Source: JANOGU01 sp031406135
GTDB lineage: Bacteria > Pseudomonadota > Alphaproteobacteria > Rhodobacterales > Rhodobacteraceae
Direction: 5' to 3'
Assembly: GCA_031406135.1 (NCBI GenBank)
Contig: JANOGU010000231.1
Span: 1 to 11,186 of the forward strand
Length of the DNA stretch: 11,186 nt
The notes under the pieces were generated by a model that saw only the letters and a list, made by a program, of their open reading frames with translations, made no database searches and was not told where the DNA came from. Shown piece by piece: positions 6,181 through 11,186 of the stretch. The stretch's first letter is position 1, and the number at the start of each line of letters is the position of its first letter. Position numbers and translations under genes: made by a program.

Positions 6181-7533
6181 ATGACAACGACGACGATGAA
6201 AGACTGGCTCCGCAAACACCCCCAGGTGCGCACGATCCGCGTGGCCGCGGCCGACCTCAACGGTCAGGCGCGCGGCAAGCGCATCCCGGCGCGATTCGCC
6301 GAAAAGGCGCTGAAGGACGGCACCCGGTTTCCCTACTCGATCCTGAACCTCGACATCTGGGGCGAGGACATCGACGACAGCCCGCTGGTGTTCGAGCAGG
6401 GCGATGCCGACGGCGTCCTGAAGCCCACCGAGCGGGGCTTCATGCCGATGCCGTGGCTGGAAGCACCGACCGCGCTGTTGCCGATCTGGATGTTCCGCGA
6501 CAACGGCCAGCCCTACGAGGGCTGCCCGCGCCAGGCCCTGAAGACGGTGGTCGACCGCTTCAAGTCGCGCGGGCTCACCCCGGTGGTGGCGGTGGAGCTT
6601 GAGTTCTTCCTCATCGACGACAGCGGCAAAACGCTGCAGGTGCCGCCCTCGCCCCGGTCGGGCAAGCGGCGCAAGGCGGCCGAGACGCTGTCGATCCGCG
6701 CGCTGGACGCCTTCGACACCTTCTTCACCGACCTCTACGACGCCTGCGAAGCGATGGACATTCCCGCCGACACCACGACCTCGGAAACCGGCCTCGGCCA
6801 GTTCGAGGTGAACCTGATGCATTGCGACGACGCGATGCGCGCGGCCGACGACGCCTGGCTGTTCAAGATGCTGGTCAAGGGGCTGGCCCGACGGCACGGA
6901 TTCGCGGCCTCGTTCATGGCCAAGCCTTATCCGGAGTATTCCGGGTCCGGCCTGCACACGCATTTCTCGGTGCTGGACGAGGATGGCGGGAACGTCTTCG
7001 ACAGTGGCGGCCCCAAGGGCACGGTGATGATGAAGCAGGCGGTGGCCGGCTGCCTTGCGGCGATGAAGGACTCGACGCTGATCTTCGCGCCGCACGCCAA
7101 CAGCTACCAGCGCCTGGTGCCCGACGCGCATGCACCGACCTGCATCTGCTGGGGCTACGAAAACCGCACCGCCGCGATCCGCATCCCCGCCGGCAATCCC
7201 ACCGCGCGGCGGATCGAGCACCGGGTCGCGGGCGGCGACGTCAACCCGTACCTGATGCTGGCGGTGATCCTGGGCGCGGCGCTGGACGGCATCGAGGCGG
7301 CGATGGAGCCGCCCGCGCCGATCGTCGGCAACGCCTATGCGAACAGCGGCATTCCGCAGATCCCGACGACCTGGGCGGGGGCGATCGACGCCTTCGAGCA
7401 GAGCGCGACGATGCGGCGGATCCTGTCCGCGGACCTGATCCGCAACCTGGTGCAGACCAAGCGGCAGGAGCTGCACTATGTGGCCGAGCTGACGGCCGAG
7501 GAGCAGGTGGAGCTGTACCTGGACACGGTGTGA
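6181..7533 (+). CDS. Glutamine-synthetase-like ligase (gamma-glutamylamide/polyamine synthetase type)
   Basis: Predicted to join glutamate to an amine using ATP. The 450-residue protein is a full-length type I glutamine-synthetase fold. Metal and nucleotide residues are in place: Glu139 and Glu141 in VELEFFL, Glu202 and Glu209 in SETGLGQFEVNL, His259 in GLHTHFS, Arg329 in ENRTAAIRIP, and Glu346/Arg348 in RRIEHRVAGGDVNPYL. It lacks the FDGSS-type segment whose Asp takes part in ammonium binding in GlnA, and no adenylylation tyrosine region is seen. Both features fit the PuuA/IpuC-like family rather than ammonia assimilation. AGGTGA (6167-6172), overlapping the permease stop, is a good ribosome binding site. 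Its position ties it to the importer, suggesting that the imported compound or a product of it is gamma-glutamylated. A closely related role is likely for the second ligase at 9628. Confidence 0.9.
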   Translation: MTTTTMKDWLRKHPQVRTIRVAAADLNGQARGKRIPARFAEKALKDGTRFPYSILNLDIWGEDIDDSPLVFEQGDADGVLKPTERGFMPMPWLEAPTALLPIWMFRDNGQPYEGCPRQALKTVVDRFKSRGLTPVVAVELEFFLIDDSGKTLQVPPSPRSGKRRKAAETLSIRALDAFDTFFTDLYDACEAMDIPADTTTSETGLGQFEVNLMHCDDAMRAADDAWLFKMLVKGLARRHGFAASFMAKPYPEYSGSGLHTHFSVLDEDGGNVFDSGGPKGTVMMKQAVAGCLAAMKDSTLIFAPHANSYQRLVPDAHAPTCICWGYENRTAAIRIPAGNPTARRIEHRVAGGDVNPYLMLAVILGAALDGIEAAMEPPAPIVGNAYANSGIPQIPTTWAGAIDAFEQSATMRRILSADLIRNLVQTKRQELHYVAELTAEEQVELYLDTV

Positions 7534-7667
7534 CCGCGGCCGAGGCGGCCGCCGTCTTCCGGCGCTTGGCCGGCCAGGGCTGGGAGGGCGACGCGCCGGT
7601 CCCGGTGGCGGCGCCGCGCCAGGACTGGGGCGGGATGTCGAACGGCATGGTCGACCCGCGCTGGTGA
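7530..7667 (+). CDS. Possible 45-residue protein translationally coupled to the ligase gene
   Basis: A GTG start at 7530 overlaps the ligase stop codon (GTGA), the same coupling style as other junctions here. The product begins MTAAEAAAVFRRLAGQGWEG and ends DWGGMSNGMVDPRW. It has three tryptophans, a short Ala-rich helix-like start and no membrane segment or signal peptide. I do not recognise a family. It may be a real small protein, or the decayed remains of a gene, or simply an open frame after a stop in GC-rich DNA. Conservation in relatives would decide. Confidence 0.4.
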   Translation: MTAAEAAAVFRRLAGQGWEGDAPVPVAAPRQDWGGMSNGMVDPRW

Positions 7668-7732
7668 CGGCGGACCGGCCTGCCGCTGCTCATGGCGCGG
7701 TGGCAGACGGCCACGGCCGGCTGAAGTCCGCC

Positions 7733-8020
7733 CTATCCCGCCTTCGCTTTCGCTGCTCTGGCCTTCTGTGCCGCGACATAGGCCTTCAGCACGTTCTGCA
7801 TCCGCGTGATGTGGCCCTTGCCGCCGGTCTCCTGCAGGAAATGGTGGAATACCTCGGGGTCGAGCTTCAAATGCACCGAGCGGATTTTGGGCGGATCGAC
7901 CCAAACCGCGTTGTCCCAGAAGGAATCCGGAAGGTCAGGGCCATCCTTGCCGTCTGGATTGACGTAAAGTTCACCGCTCGCCTTCAACACCAGAACTTCT
8001 TCCAGCGAAACCCGCCGCAT
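7733..8020 (-). CDS. brnA: BrnA-type antitoxin (ribbon-helix-helix)
   Basis: Antitoxin of a type II pair; BrnA proteins bind BrnT and repress the shared promoter. The 95-residue product starts MRRVSLEEVLVLKASGELY, which fits a BrnA subgroup, continues with the acidic linker DLPDSFWDNAVWVDPP (29-44), and ends with the DNA-binding segment SVHLKLDPEVFHHFL...HITRMQNVLKAYV (48-82). The ATG at 8020 was chosen over an earlier in-frame ATG at 8149: the extra residues would be read across the conserved core of brnT in another frame. It still overlaps brnT by 50 bases. A lysine/alanine-rich tail ends the protein. It reads towards the ligase operon, so the two units converge at about 7670-7730. Confidence 0.85.
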   Translation of the reverse strand: MRRVSLEEVLVLKASGELYVNPDGKDGPDLPDSFWDNAVWVDPPKIRSVHLKLDPEVFHHFLQETGGKGHITRMQNVLKAYVAAQKARAAKAKAG

Positions 8021-8273
8021 ACTTTTTCCGGTCCCGGATTCCGCCTTTCCGCGCGCTGATGATCCGGACCGCGCTGCGTCTGCGGGTGAAGACAACGACG
8101 AAGCACTGAGCTTCGACAAATCCGACCGCGACACGACGTTCTTCCCCATAGTCACGCCTCCCATCCACTTGCTCGACCACCGGGCCGTCGAAAATTGCCG
8201 CCGCATAGAGCATGTCCACATCATGCTTGCGCAAATTGATGCGGTACTTTTCCGGATCGATCAGGAAGTCCAT
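7971..8273 (-). CDS. brnT: BrnT-type toxin (RelE-like ribonuclease fold)
   Basis: BrnT toxins are small RelE-like ribonucleases that stop translation and are neutralised by BrnA. The 100-residue product carries the family pattern: IDPEKYRINLRKHDVDM (5-21), an FDGPVVEQVDGRRDYGEER stretch (28-46), then VVVFTRRRSAVRIISARKG (59-77) and RDRKKY (80-85). About 15 extra residues follow the normal end and overlap brnA. The ATG at 8273 has GGAG nine bases upstream; an earlier in-frame ATG at 8315 would add residues unlike the family. GC content is lower than in the neighbouring operons, consistent with acquisition of the pair by transfer. Confidence 0.88.
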   Translation of the reverse strand: MDFLIDPEKYRINLRKHDVDMLYAAAIFDGPVVEQVDGRRDYGEERRVAVGFVEAQCFVVVFTRRRSAVRIISARKGGIRDRKKYAAGFAGRSSGVEGER

Positions 8274-8276
8274 CGG

Positions 8277-8297
8277 ACGAGTTCTCCAACGAGTCCG
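8277..8297. promoter_or_regulatory. Direct repeats just upstream of brnT, possible BrnA operator
   Basis: ACGAGT occurs at 8277-8282 and again at 8289-8294, a 12-base period, immediately before the brnT start. CGGAC (8274-8278) and GTCCG (8293-8297) also form an outer inverted repeat. Ribbon-helix-helix antitoxins often bind short repeated sites, so this could serve autoregulation. The repeats are short and could be chance. Confidence 0.25.
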
Positions 8298-8349
8298 CTT
8301 CAATGGAAGCGGCATGGAGGGACAACTACCTGTCGTTCCCGACCAGATG

Positions 8350-8379
8350 TTTCTAGCGAATTCCGCGTGTACACGTCAA
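8350..8379 (-). promoter_or_regulatory. Candidate sigma-70-type promoter of brnTA
   Basis: On the minus strand TTGACG (8379-8374) and TAGAAA (8355-8350) are spaced by 18 bases and lie about 80 bases before brnT. Five of six and four of six bases match the consensus. The spacer contains the palindrome CGTGTACACG (8366-8375, partly overlapping the -35 box), a possible operator. The promoter begins 10 bases after the stop of the DUF3775 gene, so brnTA can be expressed separately. Confidence 0.45.
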
Positions 8380-8389
8380 GTGTCCACGA

Positions 8390-8716
8390 TTAATCCCGCC
8401 CGAGGAAGCTTTCCTCCACCGCGGTGACATCCACCCCCATGGCATCGAGCCCCGCCTCGAGGTTCTCCGGCAGATGCGGCATGCCCATCAGGTAGTCGGC
8501 GGTGGGCACAGTGGCCCCGGTATGGGCGTTCTCGACCGCCTTGAGGTAGTCCTCGGGCTCGAAGGCGCCGCGGCCAACCCAGGCGAGCGCGGTGAGGTGC
8601 GCCTTCTCGTCGTCGTTGAGCGCCTCGATGAAGGGCACGAGCTCGCGCTCGCCGCGACGTTCCTCGCGCGCGAGGAAGATGACCTGCACCACCTTTTCCG
8701 GACTGATTTCCAGCAT
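8390..8716 (-). CDS. DUF3775-type small protein of unknown function
   Basis: The 108-residue protein starts MLEISPEKVVQVIFLAREER, and has the paired blocks FIEALNDDEKAHLTALAWVGRG (29-50) and TADYLMGMPHLPENLEAGLDAMG (72-94). These match the DUF3775 family, found mainly in alphaproteobacteria, by recall of the 'LN.DE...L.aLaW.GRG' and 'YLmg.P.l...Le.gL' patterns. It has no signal peptide or membrane segment and is probably cytosolic and helical. No function is known. GGGAGGGGG upstream gives a likely ribosome binding site for the ATG at 8716. It is divergent from the amidotransferase gene and upstream of brnTA on the same strand. Confidence 0.75.
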   Translation of the reverse strand: MLEISPEKVVQVIFLAREERRGERELVPFIEALNDDEKAHLTALAWVGRGAFEPEDYLKAVENAHTGATVPTADYLMGMPHLPENLEAGLDAMGVDVTAVEESFLGRD

Positions 8717-8764
8717 CGAGGCGACCCCCTCCCGGCGAAGTCTCCGCCCGAAGCCGGGCCGGAT

Positions 8765-8790
8765 GCAAGGGGGAAACCGGCCCCCCTTGC
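8765..8790. promoter_or_regulatory. Perfect 9-bp inverted repeat between DUF3775 and the amidotransferase gene
   Basis: GCAAGGGGG (8765-8773) and CCCCCTTGC (8782-8790) are exact reverse complements around 8 bases. The right arm runs into the candidate -35 box of the amidotransferase operon, as expected for an operator of a dimeric regulator. It could also fold as an RNA hairpin in a leader. No regulator gene is present in the window. Confidence 0.4.
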
Positions 8791-8816
8791 CCGCCCCCCG
8801 TCCGCGGGCCTATCTT
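8787..8816 (+). promoter_or_regulatory. Candidate promoter of the amidotransferase-ligase operon
   Basis: TTGCCC (8787-8792) and TATCTT (8811-8816) are spaced by 18 bases, each matching four of six consensus positions. Transcription would begin about 20 bases before the ATG at 8845. The -35 box overlaps the right arm of the inverted repeat at 8765-8790. Confidence 0.3.
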
Positions 8817-8844
8817 GGGCGGACCGAAACCCTGGACCCATTCC

Positions 8845-9543
8845 ATGCTGATCGGCATCCTGCAGACGGGCCAGTCGCCCGACGCCCTCAAAGCCGAGGC
8901 GGGCGATTACCCAGACATGTTCCGCCGTCTTCTCGACGGCCACGGCTTCAGCTTTCGCACCTGGCATGTGGAGGCGATGGAGTTCCCCGACGGCCCGGCC
9001 GAGGCCGACGGTTGGCTGATCACCGGCTCGCGCCACGGCGCCTACGAAGACCATCCGTTCATCAAGCCGCTGGAGCGGCTGATCCGCGACATCCATGCGG
9101 CCGGCGTGCCGCTGGTCGGCATCTGCTTCGGCCACCAGATCATCGCCCAGGCGCTGGGCGGAAAGGTCGAGCGCTACGGTGGCGGGTGGTCGGTCGGGCC
9201 CACGGACTACGACTTCGGCGGCGAGGCGCTGACGCTGAATGCCTGGCACCGCGACCAGGTGGTGGAAGCGCCGAAGGGCGCGACGGTTCTCGCCTCGAAT
9301 GCGTTCTGCACCAACGCGGCGCTGGCCTATGGCGACGACATCTTCACCGTGCAGGCGCACCCGGAGTTCAGGACCGACTTTGTCGAAGGCCTGATGCGCA
9401 CACGCGGGCCGGGTCTGGTGCCGGACGAGAAGATGGCGGCGGCGCGCGGACGGGCGGGGGACGTGATCGATTCCCCCGACATCGCCGACCGTATCGCCGC
9501 CTTCTACAAGGCGCCCCGCGCGGCGCGGCGCCCGGCGGCCTGA
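8845..9543 (+). CDS. Class I glutamine amidotransferase (GMP-synthase-like GATase domain, stand-alone)
   Basis: A cytosolic enzyme that hydrolyses a gamma-glutamyl amide bond. The 232-residue protein has the full catalytic triad: Cys94 in the nucleophile elbow GICFGHQ (92-98), and His172 and Glu174 in AHPEF (171-175). WLITGSRHGAYEDH (57-70) forms the oxyanion/substrate region. It is a lone GATase domain with no synthase part. Placed next to a glutamine-synthetase-like ligase and a PuuB-like oxidase, it probably removes the glutamyl group from a pathway intermediate, the job PuuD does in E. coli, although its sequence is closer to the GMP-synthase GATase group than to PuuD. The ATG at 8845 gives the family start MLIGILQTG; a TTG at 8815 is less likely. 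The ribosome binding site is weak. Confidence 0.88.
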   Translation: MLIGILQTGQSPDALKAEAGDYPDMFRRLLDGHGFSFRTWHVEAMEFPDGPAEADGWLITGSRHGAYEDHPFIKPLERLIRDIHAAGVPLVGICFGHQIIAQALGGKVERYGGGWSVGPTDYDFGGEALTLNAWHRDQVVEAPKGATVLASNAFCTNAALAYGDDIFTVQAHPEFRTDFVEGLMRTRGPGLVPDEKMAAARGRAGDVIDSPDIADRIAAFYKAPRAARRPAA

Positions 9544-9551
9544 CGGCCGCC

Positions 9552-9569
9552 CGCGGCCCCGGGGCCGCG
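9552..9569. repeat. Perfect 18-bp GC palindrome in the amidotransferase-ligase gap
   Basis: CGCGGCCCC followed directly by its reverse complement GGGGCCGCG. In RNA it would form a short very stable stem. No U tract follows, only TTC, so it is at most a weak attenuator or mRNA-stabilising element between two genes of one operon. Base composition makes such palindromes fairly likely here. Confidence 0.4.
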
Positions 9570-9627
9570 TTCAATCACATCCCAGCCCGCGGGGACCGGC
9601 CCCGTCGGCCAAGACCCGAGACCCGCC

Positions 9628-10983
9628 ATGTCGAAATGGACCGAAAAGCTGCCCGAGGCCGCGCGCGACTTCATCGGCGCCCGGCGCGTGGACGAGGTGG
9701 AATGCATCATCGGCGACATCGCGGGCCTGGCCCGCGGCAAGGTCATGCCGGCCTTCAAGTTCGCCAAGCAGACGAGCTACTTCCTGCCCTCGTCGATCTT
9801 TCTGCAGACGATCACCGGCGAATGGTCGGAAGACCCGCACGGCGCCTTCACCGAGCCGGACATGATCCTGGTGCCGGATTTCTCCACCGCCACGGTGGCG
9901 CCCTGGACGGCGGGCGTGACGCTGCAGGTGATCCACGACGCCGAGGACCCCAGCGGCCAGCCAGTGCCCTACTCTCCCCGCAACGTGCTGAAGCGGGTGG
10001 TGGAGCTGTACCGCGAGAACGGCTGGCAGCCGATCGTGGCGCCGGAGATGGAGTTCTACCTGGTGGACCGCAACCCTGACCCCAACATGCCGGTCACCGC
10101 CCCGGTCGGGCGTTCGGGCCGGCGTTCGGCGGTGAAGCAGCCCTACTCGGTCTCGGCCATCGACGAGCACGGCAAGGTGATCGACGACATCTACGCCTTT
10201 GCCGAGGCGCAGGGCTTCGAGATCGACGGCATCCTGCAAGAGGGCGGCACCGGGCAGTTGGAGATCAACCTCGCCCATGGCGACCCGGTGCGGCTGGCCG
10301 ACGAGATCTTCTACTTCAAGCGGCTGATCCGCGAGGCGGCGATGCGGAACGGCTGCTTTGCCACCTTCATGGCCAAGCCGATCGAGGGCGAGCCGGGCAG
10401 TGCCATGCACATCCACCAGTCCATCGTCGACCTGAAGTCCGGCAAGAACCTGTTCTCCGAACGCAAGGGCGGCGAGACCGCGGCATTCGGCCATTTCATC
10501 GCCGGGATGCAGAAGCACCTGCCCGGCGCGCTGGCGCTGATGGCGCCCTACGTCAACAGCTACCGCCGCTATGTGCCCGGCCAGTCGGCGCCGATCAACC
10601 TGGAATGGGCGCGCGACAACCGCACCACCGGGCTGCGCGTGCCGGTTTCCGGGCCCGAGGCGCGGCGGGTGGAGAACCGGCTCGCCGGGATGGACTGCAA
10701 CCCCTACCTCGGCATCGCCGCCTCGCTGGCCTGCGGCTATCTCGGCCTGAAGGGGGCGCTGGAGCCGCGGCCGGAATATTCGGGCGATGCCTACACCAGC
10801 GAGAGCGAGCTGCCCAACAACCTGCAGGACGCGCTGGCCCAGCTCGACGAGGACGCCGACCTGCGCGGCGTGCTGGGCCAGCCCTTCTGCACCGTGTTCA
10901 AGGCGGTGAAGGAAGACGAATACCGCCGCTACCTCCAGGTCATCAGCCCCTGGGAACGCGAGCACCTGCTTCTGAACGTATGA
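9628..10983 (+). CDS. Glutamine-synthetase-like ligase (gamma-glutamylpolyamine synthetase, PuuA-like), second copy
   Basis: Predicted to add glutamate to an amine or polyamine with ATP. The 451-residue protein has the glutamine synthetase fold with active-site residues Glu140/Glu142 (PEMEFYL), Glu205 and Glu212 (QEGGTGQLEINL), His261 (SAMHIHQS), Arg332 (DNRTTGLRVP), and Glu349/Arg351 (RRVENRLAGMDCNPYL). The ammonium-site FDGSS segment and an adenylylation site are absent, as in the first ligase. The two copies share layout but differ clearly in sequence (for example the loops at 145-175), so they are distinct paralogues rather than a recent duplication. It is co-directional with the amidotransferase upstream and overlaps the oxidoreductase start by an ATGA, which strongly supports a gamma-glutamyl amine pathway. 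Confidence 0.92.
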   Translation: MSKWTEKLPEAARDFIGARRVDEVECIIGDIAGLARGKVMPAFKFAKQTSYFLPSSIFLQTITGEWSEDPHGAFTEPDMILVPDFSTATVAPWTAGVTLQVIHDAEDPSGQPVPYSPRNVLKRVVELYRENGWQPIVAPEMEFYLVDRNPDPNMPVTAPVGRSGRRSAVKQPYSVSAIDEHGKVIDDIYAFAEAQGFEIDGILQEGGTGQLEINLAHGDPVRLADEIFYFKRLIREAAMRNGCFATFMAKPIEGEPGSAMHIHQSIVDLKSGKNLFSERKGGETAAFGHFIAGMQKHLPGALALMAPYVNSYRRYVPGQSAPINLEWARDNRTTGLRVPVSGPEARRVENRLAGMDCNPYLGIAASLACGYLGLKGALEPRPEYSGDAYTSESELPNNLQDALAQLDEDADLRGVLGQPFCTVFKAVKEDEYRRYLQVISPWEREHLLLNV

Positions 10984-11186
10984 ACCTCTTGCACGCCAAC
11001 GACCGGGCGGGGGAATACCCCGCGTCCTGGTATGCCGCGACGGCCACGGCCCTGCCGCCGTTTCCGCCCCTGCGCGGCGCGGCCCGGGCGGATGTCTGCG
11101 TGGTGGGCGGCGGCTACCTGGGGCTGTCGGCAGCCCTGCACCTGGCGCAGCGTGGCTACGACGTGATGCTCTTGGAAGCCCAGCGC
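10980..11186 (+). CDS. FAD-dependent oxidoreductase, PuuB/OrdL-like (3' end beyond window)
   Basis: Only the first 69 codons are present; the frame is open to the edge. The ATG at 10980 overlaps the ligase stop (ATGA), indicating translational coupling. The start, MNLLHANDRAGEYPASWYAA, matches the N-terminal arm of the gamma-glutamylputrescine oxidase group, where an 'YP.SWYa' segment precedes the FAD domain. Next comes the dinucleotide-binding strand and glycine motif DVCVVGGGYLGLSAALHL (38-55), then VMLLEA (62-67), whose acidic residue holds the FAD ribose. The enzyme would oxidise the gamma-glutamylated amine to an aldehyde with release of ammonia and peroxide. The substrate could also be another secondary or primary amine. 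Confidence 0.88.
   Translation, partial: MNLLHANDRAGEYPASWYAATATALPPFPPLRGAARADVCVVGGGYLGLSAALHLAQRGYDVMLLEAQR

Noticed and set aside
6034..7476. 480-codon minus-strand frame opposite the first ligase gene
   Set aside because: It is an antisense shadow of the ligase; the plus-strand product carries all active-site motifs and this one has none.
6181..7533. Housekeeping glutamine synthetase GlnA
   Set aside because: The ammonium-site segment and adenylylation region are missing, no glnB lies nearby, and the gene belongs to a transporter operon.
8021..8224. Longer N-terminus for BrnA (ATG at 8224 or 8149)
   Set aside because: The extra residues are read out of frame across the conserved DYGEER and RIISARKG coding part of brnT; the ATG at 8020 gives the family's MRRVS start.
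8815..8844. TTG start at 8815 for the amidotransferase
   Set aside because: It lies within the candidate -10 region, has no ribosome binding site, and the ATG at 8845 gives the family-typical beginning.
8592..10079. 495-codon plus-strand frame across the amidotransferase and ligase genes
   Set aside because: It runs out of frame through two well-supported genes and through the intergenic palindrome.
1..11186. CRISPR array, tRNA or rRNA gene, insertion sequence, prophage or attachment site
   Set aside because: No regularly spaced repeats, cloverleaf, rRNA-like sequence, transposase or integrase was found on either strand.

Overview
The window is about 11 kb of very GC-rich DNA with tightly packed genes. 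Alanine- and arginine-rich proteins, GTGA/ATGA gene overlaps and the gene families present suggest an alphaproteobacterium, most likely Rhodobacterales/Paracoccaceae. This is inferred from style and gene content; no rRNA or tRNA is present to confirm it. No gene-free stretch exceeds about 220 bp.

Left part (1-2700): dprA (natural-transformation DNA loading) is on the minus strand, possibly followed by the first codons of another minus-strand gene that runs off the left edge. Divergent from it are two overlapping plus-strand genes: a TerB-fold protein and a cytosolic PhnD/SsuA-like periplasmic-binding-fold protein without a signal peptide. The gap between dprA and terB holds a C-rich/G-rich perfect hairpin of a dispersed-repeat type.

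Middle part (2797-7667): a single-direction operon encodes a complete polar amino acid (HisJ/LAO-type) ABC importer: ATPase, secreted binding protein and two HisM/HisQ-type permeases. It is followed directly by a glutamine-synthetase-like ligase and possibly a translationally coupled 45-residue ORF. Strong hairpins sit after the binding-protein gene and between the permease genes. The second site is an AT-rich tandem hairpin that stands out from the surrounding base composition.

Small accessory block (7733-8716, minus strand): a BrnT/BrnA toxin-antitoxin pair of lower GC content, with its own promoter-like sequence, lies downstream of a small DUF3775-type gene.

Right part (8845-11186): a second plus-strand operon encodes a class I glutamine amidotransferase, a second glutamine-synthetase-like ligase, and the start of a PuuB/OrdL-type FAD oxidoreductase cut by the right edge. 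Together with the importer and first ligase, this looks like uptake and gamma-glutamylation-based breakdown of an amine or polyamine: import, ATP-dependent gamma-glutamylation, FAD-dependent oxidation, and release of glutamate by the amidase-like enzyme. The substrate cannot be read from sequence alone. I did not find a convincing wholly new system. The best second-look items are the two-ligase gamma-glutamyl gene set, the tandem AT-rich hairpins, a TPP-riboswitch-like fragment antisense to the importer leader, the tiny coupled ORF, and a perfect inverted repeat in front of the amidotransferase gene.
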